Shown here: positions 12,886 through 21,248 of the stretch, one piece after another
Numbering within the stretch: the stretch's first letter is position 1
How the letters are laid out: each line of letters begins with the position of its first letter
Assembly (NCBI RefSeq): GCF_030687145.1
Contig: NZ_CP117460.1
Coordinates: forward strand, 1,984,001 to 2,048,000
Source: Pseudomonas sp. FP1742
GTDB taxonomy: Bacteria > Pseudomonadota > Gammaproteobacteria > Pseudomonadales > Pseudomonadaceae
Direction: 5' to 3'
DNA length: 64,000 nucleotides
Translations under genes and position numbers: made by a program
The notes under the pieces: model-generated
Database searches by the model: none
Told to the model about the DNA's origin: nothing
Seen by the model: only the letters and a program-made list of their open reading frames with translations

Positions 12886-13377
12886 ATGAACCATTACCTC
12901 ACGCCTGACCTGTGCGACGCCTACCCGGAGCTGGTGCAGGTGTTGGAACCGATGTTCAGCAATTTCGGTGGCCGTGACTCCTTCGGCGGCGAAATCGTGA
13001 CCATCAAATGCTTCGAAGATAACTCGCTGGTCAAGGAACAAGTCGAGCTCAAGGGCAACGGCAAGGTGCTGGTGGTCGACGGTGGCGGTTCCCTGCGTCG
13101 CGCGCTGATGGGCGACATGCTGGCCGAGAAAGCCGCGAACAACGGTTGGGAAGGGCTGGTTATCTACGGTTGCATCCGCGACGTCGATGTCATCGCGCAA
13201 ACCGACCTTGGTGTCCAGGCCCTGGCCAGTCACCCGATGAAAACCGAGAGGCGCGGTGTTGGTGAGCTCAACATCGCTGTGACCTTTGCGGGTGTGACGT
13301 TCCATCCTGGCCACTACATCTACGCGGACAACAATGGCGTGATCGTTTCGCCAAGCCCGCTTGCAATGCCTGAATAA
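12886..13377 (+). CDS. rraA: RraA-family protein (RNase E inhibitor / aldolase-like)
   Basis: The 163-residue protein matches RraA along its whole length. [15 protein letters not shown] opens it, followed by [19 protein letters not shown] and the glycine-rich [16 protein letters not shown] and [12 protein letters not shown]. The enterobacterial protein binds RNase E and dampens RNA decay. Many Pseudomonas members of the fold instead act as 4-hydroxy-4-methyl-2-oxoglutarate/oxaloacetate aldolases, and the G-x20-R-D aldolase signature (R-D in GCIRDVD) is present, so both roles are possible. A strong CAGGAG ribosome site precedes ATG 12886. Confidence 0.88.
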   Translation: MNHYLTPDLCDAYPELVQVLEPMFSNFGGRDSFGGEIVTIKCFEDNSLVKEQVELKGNGKVLVVDGGGSLRRALMGDMLAEKAANNGWEGLVIYGCIRDVDVIAQTDLGVQALASHPMKTERRGVGELNIAVTFAGVTFHPGHYIYADNNGVIVSPSPLAMPE

Positions 13378-13403
13378 AGCACCGTACCAACAAAGGGGTG
13401 AGG

Positions 13404-14399
13404 ATGTTCGAGGAAGAAAACGCGCAATGGGGGCTGGTGCATGCCCTGGTGCTGGACGGTAAAGGCGGTGCGCGTTCGATAGCCCGGACTGAACTCGATG
13501 ACTTGCAGCTGCAGGCCCATGAAAGCCTGTGGCTGCACTGGGATCGCAGTCACCCGCAAACCCAGACATGGCTGCGCAAATTCAGCGGTCTGAGTGAATT
13601 TAGTTGCGACTTGTTGCTGGAAGAGAACACCCGGCCGCGCCTCTTGCCGCTGCCGGACTCCGAGTTGCTGCTGTTTCTGCGCGGGGTCAACCTCAATCCA
13701 GGTGCCGAGCCGGAAGACATGGTCTCGGTACGGATCTTCGGTTCGGCCCAGCGGGTGATCTCCTTGCGTTTGCGGCCGTTGCGCGCCACCGATGAGTTGC
13801 TGGTGCAACTGGCCGAAGGCAAAGGGCCGAGAACCGCTTCCGAACTGATCCTCTATATGGCGCAATACCTGACCAACAAGGTGCAGGATCTGGTCGCTTG
13901 CCTCTCCGAGGTGGTCGATGAAGAGGAAGAAAAGCTCGATGCCGACGAACGGTATACTCCCGAGCACGGCGCCATTTTGCACATCCGCCGCCGGGCCGCC
14001 GGACTGAAGCGTTTTCTGGCGCCGCAGCGGGATATTTTCGGTCAGCTGACACGGATAAAACTGCCGTGGTTCTGCGAAGATGATGGCGACTACTGGAACG
14101 AATTGAACAACAGCCTTACCCGTTATCTCGAGGAGCTGGAATTGACCCGCGAGCGCGTGGGGCTGGTCCTGGAGGCCGAAGACCGGCGTCTGAACGAGCG
14201 CATGAACCGCACGATGTACCGCTTCGGGATCATTACCGGGATCTTTTTACCGATGAGCTTTCTGACCGGCCTTTTGGGGATCAACGTCGGTGGTATTCCA
14301 TTCTCCGCCAGCCCCTACGGCTTTCTGATTGCTTGCCTGTTGATGGTCTCGGTGGCATTGGGGCAGTGGTGGTTATTCCGACGTTTGCGTTGGGTCTGA
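13404..14399 (+). CDS. cmaX: CorA/ZntB-family metal ion transporter CmaX
   Basis: The 331-residue protein has the CorA-superfamily layout: a large cytoplasmic N-terminal domain with a long acidic helical stretch (EVVDEEEEKLDADERYTPEH near residue 175), then two C-terminal membrane helices. The loop signature is GINVGGIPFS (about residue 292), a GIN variant as in ZntB rather than the GMN of Mg-transporting CorA. ATG 13404 follows a GGGGTGAGG ribosome site; GTG 13398 is less likely. It opens the cmaX-cfrX-cmpX group upstream of sigX, a cluster known in Pseudomonas to respond to envelope stress. The transported ion is not deducible from sequence. Confidence 0.85.
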   Translation: MFEEENAQWGLVHALVLDGKGGARSIARTELDDLQLQAHESLWLHWDRSHPQTQTWLRKFSGLSEFSCDLLLEENTRPRLLPLPDSELLLFLRGVNLNPGAEPEDMVSVRIFGSAQRVISLRLRPLRATDELLVQLAEGKGPRTASELILYMAQYLTNKVQDLVACLSEVVDEEEEKLDADERYTPEHGAILHIRRRAAGLKRFLAPQRDIFGQLTRIKLPWFCEDDGDYWNELNNSLTRYLEELELTRERVGLVLEAEDRRLNERMNRTMYRFGIITGIFLPMSFLTGLLGINVGGIPFSASPYGFLIACLLMVSVALGQWWLFRRLRWV

Positions 14400-14462
14400 C
14401 GATGAGCCATGTGACCCGACCAAATTTGACCGCGTCTTTGACAGATATCACGAGAGGTGCGT

Positions 14463-14711
14463 ATGCACGATCCGTTTGAACAGTCTTTGCGTGACATGCT
14501 CAAGGCATCGCCGTCCAGCCGTGACGACGATGCCTGCCTGGGGCGTGTGCTTAAAACCGCCAACCGCCAGGTCGGTGCCGGTGATCTGTTCAGCCTGCTG
14601 GGCCGTTGGCTGCCCGCGTTGATGATTGCCCTGAATAACGGATCGGCCCATGTCTCGCCGGTTTCTCGTCTGCGTAAACCTACCGCTCGCACTGCTGATA
14701 AGGCTGATTGA
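14463..14711 (+). CDS. cfrX: Small conserved protein CfrX (CrfX)
   Basis: The 82-residue product (MHDPFEQSLRDMLKASPSSRDDDACLG...) matches in size and position the small protein encoded between cmaX and cmpX in Pseudomonas. It has no signal peptide. A moderately hydrophobic stretch (FSLLGRWLPALMIALNNG, about residues 40-58) could touch the membrane. Its molecular function is unknown to me. ATG 14463 follows GAGAGGTG, and the stop lies two bases before the cmpX ATG, so the two are almost certainly co-translated. Confidence 0.8.
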   Translation: MHDPFEQSLRDMLKASPSSRDDDACLGRVLKTANRQVGAGDLFSLLGRWLPALMIALNNGSAHVSPVSRLRKPTARTADKAD

Positions 14712-14713
14712 AT

Positions 14714-15538
14714 ATGGAACTTGATCTCTGGACTCAGAGCCTCGTCACTGCAATGACTGCGTTGTGGACCAAAGTTGCAAACTTCATTCCGAACCTGTTT
14801 GGCGCACTGGTTGTGCTGCTGTTGGGTTTTGTCGTGGCCAAGCTGCTCGACACGCTACTCTCCAAATTGCTCGCCAAACTGGGCCTCGATCGCCTGATGG
14901 GCGGTACCGGGCTGACTAAACTGCTGTCCCGTGCCGGCCTTCAGGTGCCTATCTCGACGCTGATCGGCAAGATCGTCTATTGGTTCGTTCTGCTGATTTT
15001 CCTGGTGTCGGCCGCAGAATCCCTTGGACTTGAGCGAGTTTCGGCTACGCTGGACATGCTGGCGTTGTATTTGCCGAAAGTATTTGGCGCCGCGCTGGTG
15101 CTGTTGGTGGGGGTCTTGCTGGCGCAACTGGCCAATGGGCTGGTGCGGGGCGCGGCAGAAGGCGTAGGGCTGGATTACGCCGCGGGCCTGGGGCGAATTG
15201 CCCAGGGCCTGGTGATCATCATCAGTATTTCGGTCGCGATCAGCCAGTTGGAGGTCAAGACAGACCTGCTCAACCATGTGATCGTGATCGTGTTGATTAC
15301 CGTTGGTCTGGCGGTTGCGCTGGCCATGGGGTTGGGAAGCCGGGAAATTGCCGGCCAGATTCTTGCTGGAATCTATGTGCGTGAGTTGTATCAGGTTGGG
15401 CAACAAGTGCGTGTTGGCGAGGTCGAAGGTCAGATCGAAGAGATCGGCACGGTGAAAACCACAGTGCTGACCGACGAGGGTGAGCTAGTCTCTCTCTCGA
15501 ATCGGATTCTCCTGGAGCAGCATGTGAGTAGCCGCTAA
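14714..15538 (+). CDS. cmpX: Mechanosensitive channel-like membrane protein CmpX
   Basis: The 274-residue integral membrane protein has about five hydrophobic helices (around residues 20-42, 85-105, 118-145, 160-180, 195-212). A short C-terminal beta domain follows, of MscS type (ELYQVGQQVRVGEVEGQIEEIG near residue 228). This makes it a TM-helix/MscS-like conserved protein of the cytoplasmic membrane. It starts two bases after cfrX and lies 86 bases before sigX. In Pseudomonas, loss of cmpX is reported to alter SigX activity and envelope stress responses, consistent with this linkage. The 15562-15595 hairpin downstream may attenuate readthrough into sigX. Confidence 0.9.
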   Translation: MELDLWTQSLVTAMTALWTKVANFIPNLFGALVVLLLGFVVAKLLDTLLSKLLAKLGLDRLMGGTGLTKLLSRAGLQVPISTLIGKIVYWFVLLIFLVSAAESLGLERVSATLDMLALYLPKVFGAALVLLVGVLLAQLANGLVRGAAEGVGLDYAAGLGRIAQGLVIIISISVAISQLEVKTDLLNHVIVIVLITVGLAVALAMGLGSREIAGQILAGIYVRELYQVGQQVRVGEVEGQIEEIGTVKTTVLTDEGELVSLSNRILLEQHVSSR

Positions 15539-15561
15539 CCCGGCAAATCCTGCTAATGTAT

Positions 15562-15595
15562 GCCGCCGCAAAATGCCCTGAGGGGCTGCGGCGGA
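15562..15595 (+). repeat. Hairpin between cmpX and sigX
   Basis: GCCGCCGCA pairs with TGCGGCGGA across a 16-base loop that contains CCCTGAGGGG. No T-run follows, so a full terminator is unlikely. It sits just before the sigX ribosome region. Confidence 0.5.
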
Positions 15596-15624
15596 CATTG
15601 ACCTGACTGTCGGCCCGACTTGTT

Positions 15625-16215
15625 TTGAATAAAGCTCAATCGCTCTCCACGCGCTACGACCCCCGCGAGCTCTCTGATGAGGAGTTGGTCGCGCGCTCGC
15701 ATACCGAGCTGTTTCACGTAACCCGCGCCTATGAAGAACTGATGCGGCGTTACCAGCGAACATTATTTAACGTTTGTGCGCGGTATCTTGGGAACGATCG
15801 CGATGCAGATGATGTCTGTCAGGAAGTGATGTTGAAGGTGCTGTACGGCCTGAAGAACTTCGAGGGGAAATCGAAGTTCAAGACGTGGCTGTACAGCATC
15901 ACGTACAACGAGTGCATCACGCAGTATCGGAAGGAACGGCGTAAGCGTCGCTTGATGGACGCTTTGAGTCTGGACCCCCTCGAGGAAGCGTCTGAAGAAA
16001 AGGCGCCGAAACCCGAGGAAAAGGGTGGACTTGATCGCTGGCTGGTGTATGTGAACCCGATTGATCGTGAAATTCTGGTGCTACGATTTGTCGCAGAGCT
16101 GGAATTTCAGGAGATCGCGGACATCATGCACATGGGTTTGAGTGCAACAAAAATGCGGTACAAACGCGCTCTAGACAAATTGCGTGAGAAATTTGCAGGC
16201 ATTGCTGAAACTTAG
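15625..16215 (+). CDS. sigX: ECF sigma factor SigX
   Basis: The 196-residue extracytoplasmic-function sigma factor has a region 2 (RYQRTLFNVCARYLGNDRDADDVCQEVMLKV, residues about 41-71) and a region 4 (LVLRFVAELEFQEIADIMHMGLSATKMRYKRAL, residues about 150-185) joined by an acidic linker. It starts with TTG at 15625 (MNKAQSLSTRYDPREL), the start matching the conserved protein; no ATG gives the full region. SigX drives oprF and lipid/envelope genes in Pseudomonas. No classic anti-sigma gene is adjacent, in keeping with the proposal that CmpX or membrane state controls it. Confidence 0.96.
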   Translation: MNKAQSLSTRYDPRELSDEELVARSHTELFHVTRAYEELMRRYQRTLFNVCARYLGNDRDADDVCQEVMLKVLYGLKNFEGKSKFKTWLYSITYNECITQYRKERRKRRLMDALSLDPLEEASEEKAPKPEEKGGLDRWLVYVNPIDREILVLRFVAELEFQEIADIMHMGLSATKMRYKRALDKLREKFAGIAET

Positions 16216-16241
16216 TTCGGCGCAAATATCTCTTACGTGTA

Positions 16242-16263
16242 GGCAAGTTCTGATAGACTTGCC
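16242..16263. repeat. Inverted repeat in the sigX-oprF gap
   Basis: GGCAAGT and ACTTGCC are separated by eight bases, 27 bases after the sigX stop and 60 before oprF. No T-run is present. It could be an operator or a weak hairpin near the oprF promoter; the sequence does not settle which. Confidence 0.4.
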
Positions 16264-16322
16264 GCCGAGTTGTCCCCCGGTTTGCGGGACTGCTTCACAA
16301 TCACCAGATGGGGATTTAACGG

Positions 16323-17354
16323 ATGAAACTGAAAAACACCTTGGGCTTTGCCATTGGTTCTCTTATTGCCGCTACTTCGTTCGGCGCGCTGGCACAAGGC
16401 CAAGGCGCAGTTGAAATCGAAGGCTTCGCCAAGAAAGAACAGTACGACAGCGATCGTAACTTCAAGAACAACGGCAACCTGTTCGGCGGTTCGGTTGGTT
16501 ACTTCCTGACCGACGACGTGGAACTGCGTCTGGCCTACGACGAAGTGCACAACGTACGTGCAGATGATGGTCGTAACGTAAAGGGCGCTGATACCGCTCT
16601 GGACGCTCTGTACCACTTCAACAACCCAGGCGACATGATCCGTCCATACGTTTCTGCCGGTTTCTCGGACCAGAGCATTGGCCAGAACGGTTCGGGTCGT
16701 AACCGCTCCACTTTCGCCAACGTTGGCGGCGGTGCCAAGCTGTACTTCACCGAGAACTTCTACGCCCGTGCCGGCGTTGAAGCTCAGTACAACATCGACC
16801 AGGGCGACACCGAGTGGGCTCCAAGCGTCGGTATCGGTGTGAACTTCGGTGGCGGCTCCAAGCCTGCTGCTGCTCCAGTTCCAGCACCGGCTGAAGTTTG
16901 CTCCGACAGCGACAACGATGGCGTTTGCGATAACGTTGACAAGTGCCCGGACACCCCAGCCAACGTAACTGTTGACGCTGATGGCTGCCCAGCAGTTGCT
17001 GAAGTTGTTCGTGTTGAGCTGGACGTGAAATTCGACTTCAACAAGTCGGTAGTCAAGCCTAACAGCTACGGCGACATCAAAAACCTGGCTGACTTCATGA
17101 AGCAGTACCCATCCACTACTACTGTTGTTGAAGGTCACACTGACTCCGTCGGTCCTGACGCTTACAACCAGAAACTGTCTGAGCGTCGTGCAAACGCCGT
17201 TAAGCAAGTTCTGACCAACCAGTACGGTGTTTCGCCGTCCCGCGTTCAGTCTGTTGGCTACGGCGAATCCCGCCCAGTTGCTGACAACGCCACTGAAGCT
17301 GGTCGCGCTGTAAACCGTCGCGTAGAAGCGAAGGTTGAAGCTAACGCTAAGTAA
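16323..17354 (+). CDS. oprF: Major outer membrane porin OprF
   Basis: The 343-residue precursor has a signal peptide (about residues 1-24, cleavage after ALA). An eight-strand OprF N-terminal beta-barrel follows to about residue 180, then a proline/alanine linker (PAAAPVPAPAEV). Next come a thrombospondin type 3-like acidic segment with four cysteines (DSDNDGVCDNVDKCPDTP) and a C-terminal OmpA peptidoglycan-binding domain (VVEGHTDSVGPDAYNQKLSERRA). It provides slow porin activity and anchors the outer membrane to the wall. Its codon use and T/C pattern are those of a very highly expressed gene. It lies downstream of sigX, its known activator. Confidence 0.98.
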   Translation: MKLKNTLGFAIGSLIAATSFGALAQGQGAVEIEGFAKKEQYDSDRNFKNNGNLFGGSVGYFLTDDVELRLAYDEVHNVRADDGRNVKGADTALDALYHFNNPGDMIRPYVSAGFSDQSIGQNGSGRNRSTFANVGGGAKLYFTENFYARAGVEAQYNIDQGDTEWAPSVGIGVNFGGGSKPAAAPVPAPAEVCSDSDNDGVCDNVDKCPDTPANVTVDADGCPAVAEVVRVELDVKFDFNKSVVKPNSYGDIKNLADFMKQYPSTTTVVEGHTDSVGPDAYNQKLSERRANAVKQVLTNQYGVSPSRVQSVGYGESRPVADNATEAGRAVNRRVEAKVEANAK

Positions 17355-17371
17355 TTAGCTCGCAGCTCAAG

Positions 17372-17400
17372 AAAAGCCCGGCTTAGGCCGGGCTTTTCTT
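17372..17400. terminator. oprF/cobA bidirectional terminator
   Basis: AAAAGCCCGG and CCGGGCTTTT form a strong stem with A- and T-rich flanks, 17 bases after oprF. It can also end the convergent cobA transcript from the other strand. Confidence 0.88.
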
Positions 17401-17438
17401 TGTCTGCGATTTGGTGAAGAGGGAGTAATAGGTCGGGT

Positions 17439-18203
17439 TCAGGCTGATTGATCGGCCGCCATCGCAGGCAAGTCTCGCTCCCACAAAGATGCCGTTGCAC
17501 AGGCTGCCACGGCACCGATTACCAGGATCGCCGGGCTTTTCAACTGGAAACCAAGGGCATCTTTCTCCATCGCCGTCAGGTCGCTCCGGCATTCCCGTTG
17601 ATGTGGCAGCGAAGCATTTTCGATCATCGCCACGGGCGTATCGGCTGCCATTCCGCCGGCCAGCAGTTGTTCGCGGATCTCACTGAGTTTCGCCACGCCC
17701 ATGTAGATCACCAGCGTGGTGCCGCCTTGAGCCAGGGCCTGCCAATTCAGGCTGCTGTCATCCTGAGTATGGGCCGTGACCAGTGTCACGCCCCGCGCGA
17801 CGCCCCGCAGCGTCAGAGGAATATCACATTGGGTCGCGCCGGCAAGACCGGCGGTGATGCCGTTGACCAGCTCAACCTCGACGCCACGCTCACGCAACCA
17901 CTGCGCCTCTTCACCGCCACGCCCGAAGATGCACGGATCGCCGCCCTTGAGCCGCACTACGCATTTACCGTGGCGGGTGTAACGCAGCATCAGGCGATGA
18001 ATGAAGGCTTGAGGCGTGGAGCGACAACCGCCGCGCTTACCCACAGGAATAATTCGTGCGTTCGGGCAATGTTCCAGCACCGCGTCATTGACCAGATCGT
18101 CGATCAGCACCACGTCCGCTTCGCGCAACGCTCGAACCGCCTTGAGGGTCAGCAATTCCGGATCGCCAGGACCCGCACCCACCAGCCAGACTTTTGCGCT
18201 CAT
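17439..18203 (-). CDS. cobA: Uroporphyrinogen-III C-methyltransferase
   Basis: The 254-residue SUMT makes precorrin-2, the first committed step to siroheme, the cofactor of the NirB nitrite reductase encoded in the same operon. The family motifs are clear: VWLVGAGPGDPELLTLKA at the N-terminus, VRLKGGDPCIFGRGGEEA (about residues 83-100) and the LVTAHTQ/TLVIYMGV segments. It lacks the dehydrogenase/ferrochelatase half of CysG, so it is the single-domain form. It begins 10 bases after the nasA stop, so siroheme supply is coupled to nitrate assimilation. Confidence 0.95.
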   Translation of the reverse strand: MSAKVWLVGAGPGDPELLTLKAVRALREADVVLIDDLVNDAVLEHCPNARIIPVGKRGGCRSTPQAFIHRLMLRYTRHGKCVVRLKGGDPCIFGRGGEEAQWLRERGVEVELVNGITAGLAGATQCDIPLTLRGVARGVTLVTAHTQDDSSLNWQALAQGGTTLVIYMGVAKLSEIREQLLAGGMAADTPVAMIENASLPHQRECRSDLTAMEKDALGFQLKSPAILVIGAVAACATASLWERDLPAMAADQSA

Positions 18204-18213
18204 AGTGTTTTCC

Positions 18214-20931
18214 TCACGAGGTGACGGCGACTGGCTGCGCGGTGGCGGCCAGCAAACGCTTGATTTCCGGGACGCAGGAGCCGCATTGCGTGCCGCAGCC
18301 CAATTCTTGTTTCAAACCCTGCAAGTCCAGGCCACGGCCAATGCCGGCACAGACCGCGTTCTGGCTGACGTTCATGCAGTTGCACAGGGTTTTGCTGCCG
18401 GATGCCGGGGCGCCGGCGTTGCCTGGTGGCGCACTCAACGGTGCCAGCAGCCAACGGCGCAATTGTTCGTCGGCGCGACCTTCGAGCCACAGGCTTTGCA
18501 GCCAGTGCTGGGCGAGTGTTTCACCGGCCAGGCGAATCGCGGTGATCCGGCCGTTCTCGATACGCACCCGTTTACCGATCGAACGCCGGGGATCGTCGTA
18601 GGCCAATACCGGGCCGTCGTTGAGCCCCAGGCACTGATCGATATCACGCAACAACTGCGGCTCTGGCGCGGTGGCGCTGGCAGCGCGTATCAGCAGCGCG
18701 GGACGCTCACGGCCGGCCAGGCTGAGGCTCGCGTAGGAAAACGCCTCGCAGAGTGGTCGCAGCGTCTCCAGGTGCTGTTGAACATCGCCTTCGATCAGGG
18801 CGAAAAGCTGCCAGGGCAAGTGCACAGGCTCGAGTCGCACACCGCTGTGTTTGAGTTCCGGTTGCTTCGACAACGGATCGAAGGCGGGAAGGGTGAGGGT
18901 GTTCACGCCGCCCTTGAGGAAGCGGTCGCCCCAGTGCATCGGCAGGAAGGCCTGGCCCGGACGTACGCTGTCGTCGCTGCTGACCGGCAGGATCACCGCG
19001 CCCCGGCGACTTTTCAGATTGATCAGGTCGCCAGGTTGCAGGCGATGGCGACGCAGTTCATCCGGATGCAGGCTCAGCACGGCTTCACTGACATGGCCAA
19101 ACAGCTGCGCGGCGGTGCCGGTGCGGCTCATGCCGTGCCATTGATCGCGCAGGCGGCCGGTGATCAGGGTCAGCGGGAAGCGCGCATCGCGTTGTTCCTT
19201 GGCGGCGCGATACGGGTCGGTCACGAACTGCGCACGCCCGCTGGCGGTGGGGAAAACTCCGTCGAGGTACAACCGCGCGGTGCCTTCGCGGGCACCGGCG
19301 GGGAAGGGCCATTGCTGCGGACCGAGCTGGTCGATCAACGCATGACTGATCCCGGACAGGTCGAGGTCGCGGCCGCGAGTCAGTTGTTTGTATTCGTCGA
19401 AGACCTGTGCCGGGGTTTCAAAGGCAAACAGGCTGGTGGCTTCGGGACGCAGATGTTTTTCCAGACGCTGTGCGAAATCCACGGTGATCGCCCAGTCGGG
19501 CCGTGCTTCACCGGGTGCGCCGATGGCCCGGCGGACGTGGGAAATGCGCCGCTCGGAGTTGGTAACTGTGCCGTCCTTTTCACCCCAGCTGGCGGCGGGC
19601 AGCAACAGGTCGGCGAACGCGGCGGTTTCGGTGGTGTGGAAGGCTTCCTGCAGCACCACGAACGGGCAGGCTTGCAGTGCCTCGCGCACAGCGGTCTGGT
19701 CCGGCAGCGACTGGGCAGGGTTGGTGCAGGCGATCCACAGAGCTTTGATCTTGCCGCTGCGCATCTGCTCGAACAGTTCGATGGCGGTTAGCCCGGTGTT
19801 CGCGGGCAGTTGATCAACGCCCCAGTAGTCGGCCACTTGCGCCCGGTGTTCGGCATTGGCCGCTTCGCGATGACCCGGCAGCAGGTTTGACAAACTGCCG
19901 GTTTCCCGGCCGCCCATGGCATTCGGCTGACCGGTCAACGAGAAAGGTCCTGCACCGGGCCGGCCGATTTGCCCGGTGGCCAGGTGCAGATTGATCAGTG
20001 CGCTGTTCTTCGCGCTGCCGGCGGTGGACTGATTCAGCCCCATGCACCACAGCGACAGAAAGCTCGGTGACGTGCCGACCCATTCCGCGCATTGCTGCAG
20101 TTGCTCGACGCTGATGCCACAGAGTTGCGAAACCATTGTCGGGGTGTAATCGCGCACCAGGTTTTTCAGCTCGGCCAGGCCTTCTGTGTGGGCCTTGATG
20201 AAGTCGCGGTCGATCCAGTCTTCCCACAGCAGCAAGTGCAAAATGCCATGGAACAAGGCGACATCGGTACCGGGCAGAATCGCCAGGTGCAGGTCCGCCA
20301 AATCGCAGGTGTCGGTGCGCCGTGGGTCGATGACGATGACTTTCATCTGTGGGCGGCGGGATTTGGCTTCTTCCAGGCGACGAAACAGTACCGGGTGAGC
20401 GTAGGCCATGTTGCTGCCGACGATCATCACGCAGTCGCTCAATTCCAGGTCTTCGTAGTTGCAGGGCGGAGCATCGGCGCCGAGGCTGCGCTTGTAGCCG
20501 ACCACCGCTGAAGACATGCACAGCCGTGAATTGCTGTCGATGTTGTTGGTGCCCACCAGCGCCCGCGCCAGTTTGTTGAAGGCGTAGTAATCCTCGGTCA
20601 GCAATTGCCCGGAGATATAGAACGCGACGCTGTCCGGGCCGTGCTCGGCGATGGTTTCGGCGAAAACGCTGGCGGCGTGATCGAGGGCCGTGTCCCAGTC
20701 GGTGCGGCTGCGGGCCAGGCCTTTGCCCAGCCGTAGTTCCGGGTACAGCGCCCGTGCTGTCAGGTCGCCGGTCAGGTGCAGGGTCGAACCTTTACTGCAC
20801 AACTTGCCAAGGTTGGCCGGGTGCGCCGGATCGCCGCTGACGCCGAGAATGCGCTCGCCGTCGTGCTCGATCAGCACGCCGCAGCCGACCCCGCAGTAGC
20901 AGCAGGTGGAGGCGGTGATTTGGCGGTCCAT
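18214..20931 (-). CDS. nasA: Assimilatory nitrate reductase, catalytic subunit
   Basis: The 905-residue molybdopterin enzyme reduces nitrate to nitrite in the cytoplasm. An N-terminal [4Fe-4S] cluster motif (CCYCGVGCG, then C about 35 residues on) is followed by bis-MGD-binding domains (SRLCMSSAVVGYKRSLG; LWCMGLNQSTAGSAKNS; LTGQPNAMGGRETG) and the C-terminal MopB dinucleotide domain (LITGRLRDQWHGMSRTG). A BFD-type [2Fe-2S] extension ends the protein (CNCMNVSQ...CGTQCGSC). No signal peptide or Tat motif is present, as expected for an assimilatory enzyme. Its ATG overlaps the nirD stop by one base. No separate electron-transfer subunit gene is seen. Confidence 0.95.
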   Translation of the reverse strand: MDRQITASTCCYCGVGCGVLIEHDGERILGVSGDPAHPANLGKLCSKGSTLHLTGDLTARALYPELRLGKGLARSRTDWDTALDHAASVFAETIAEHGPDSVAFYISGQLLTEDYYAFNKLARALVGTNNIDSNSRLCMSSAVVGYKRSLGADAPPCNYEDLELSDCVMIVGSNMAYAHPVLFRRLEEAKSRRPQMKVIVIDPRRTDTCDLADLHLAILPGTDVALFHGILHLLLWEDWIDRDFIKAHTEGLAELKNLVRDYTPTMVSQLCGISVEQLQQCAEWVGTSPSFLSLWCMGLNQSTAGSAKNSALINLHLATGQIGRPGAGPFSLTGQPNAMGGRETGSLSNLLPGHREAANAEHRAQVADYWGVDQLPANTGLTAIELFEQMRSGKIKALWIACTNPAQSLPDQTAVREALQACPFVVLQEAFHTTETAAFADLLLPAASWGEKDGTVTNSERRISHVRRAIGAPGEARPDWAITVDFAQRLEKHLRPEATSLFAFETPAQVFDEYKQLTRGRDLDLSGISHALIDQLGPQQWPFPAGAREGTARLYLDGVFPTASGRAQFVTDPYRAAKEQRDARFPLTLITGRLRDQWHGMSRTGTAAQLFGHVSEAVLSLHPDELRRHRLQPGDLINLKSRRGAVILPVSSDDSVRPGQAFLPMHWGDRFLKGGVNTLTLPAFDPLSKQPELKHSGVRLEPVHLPWQLFALIEGDVQQHLETLRPLCEAFSYASLSLAGRERPALLIRAASATAPEPQLLRDIDQCLGLNDGPVLAYDDPRRSIGKRVRIENGRITAIRLAGETLAQHWLQSLWLEGRADEQLRRWLLAPLSAPPGNAGAPASGSKTLCNCMNVSQNAVCAGIGRGLDLQGLKQELGCGTQCGSCVPEIKRLLAATAQPVAVTS

Positions 20932-21248
20932 CAGCTTGCTTCCCGCAGGGCCAGCAGCACCCGGCCATTTTCGACCCGTGCCGAATGATGGTGGGCGCAG
21001 CCGATATCCGGGGCCTGGGCCTCACCGGTTTCCAGGTCGATCTGCCAGTTGTGCAGCGGGCAGGCCACCCGTTTGCCGTAGATCAAACCCTGGGACAGCG
21101 GCCCGCCCTTGTGCGGGCAACGGTCGTCGAGGGCGAAAACCTCATCGTCGCTTGTACGAAAAATCGCGATATCGCCTTTCGGGCCGGCGATGATTCGCGA
21201 GCCGAGGGCATTGATCTCTTCCAGTGCGCAGATATCCAGCCAGTTCAT
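20931..21248 (-). CDS. nirD: Nitrite reductase small subunit (Rieske type)
   Basis: The 105-residue protein carries a Rieske [2Fe-2S] pattern, C-P-H near residue 45 and C-P-L-H near residue 64. It partners NirB in NADH-dependent nitrite reduction to ammonium. I chose the start at 21248 (MNWLDICALEE), whose ATG overlaps the nirB stop by four bases. The longer frame to 21326 lies inside nirB and gives unlike sequence. It is overlapped by one base with the next gene, nasA, showing tight translational coupling along the operon. Confidence 0.94.
   Translation of the reverse strand: MNWLDICALEEINALGSRIIAGPKGDIAIFRTSDDEVFALDDRCPHKGGPLSQGLIYGKRVACPLHNWQIDLETGEAQAPDIGCAHHHSARVENGRVLLALREAS

Noticed and set aside
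18016..19791. 591-codon open frame opposite nasA and cobA
   Set aside because: Same GC-bias shadow effect; it crosses the boundary of two real operon genes and has no recognisable domain.
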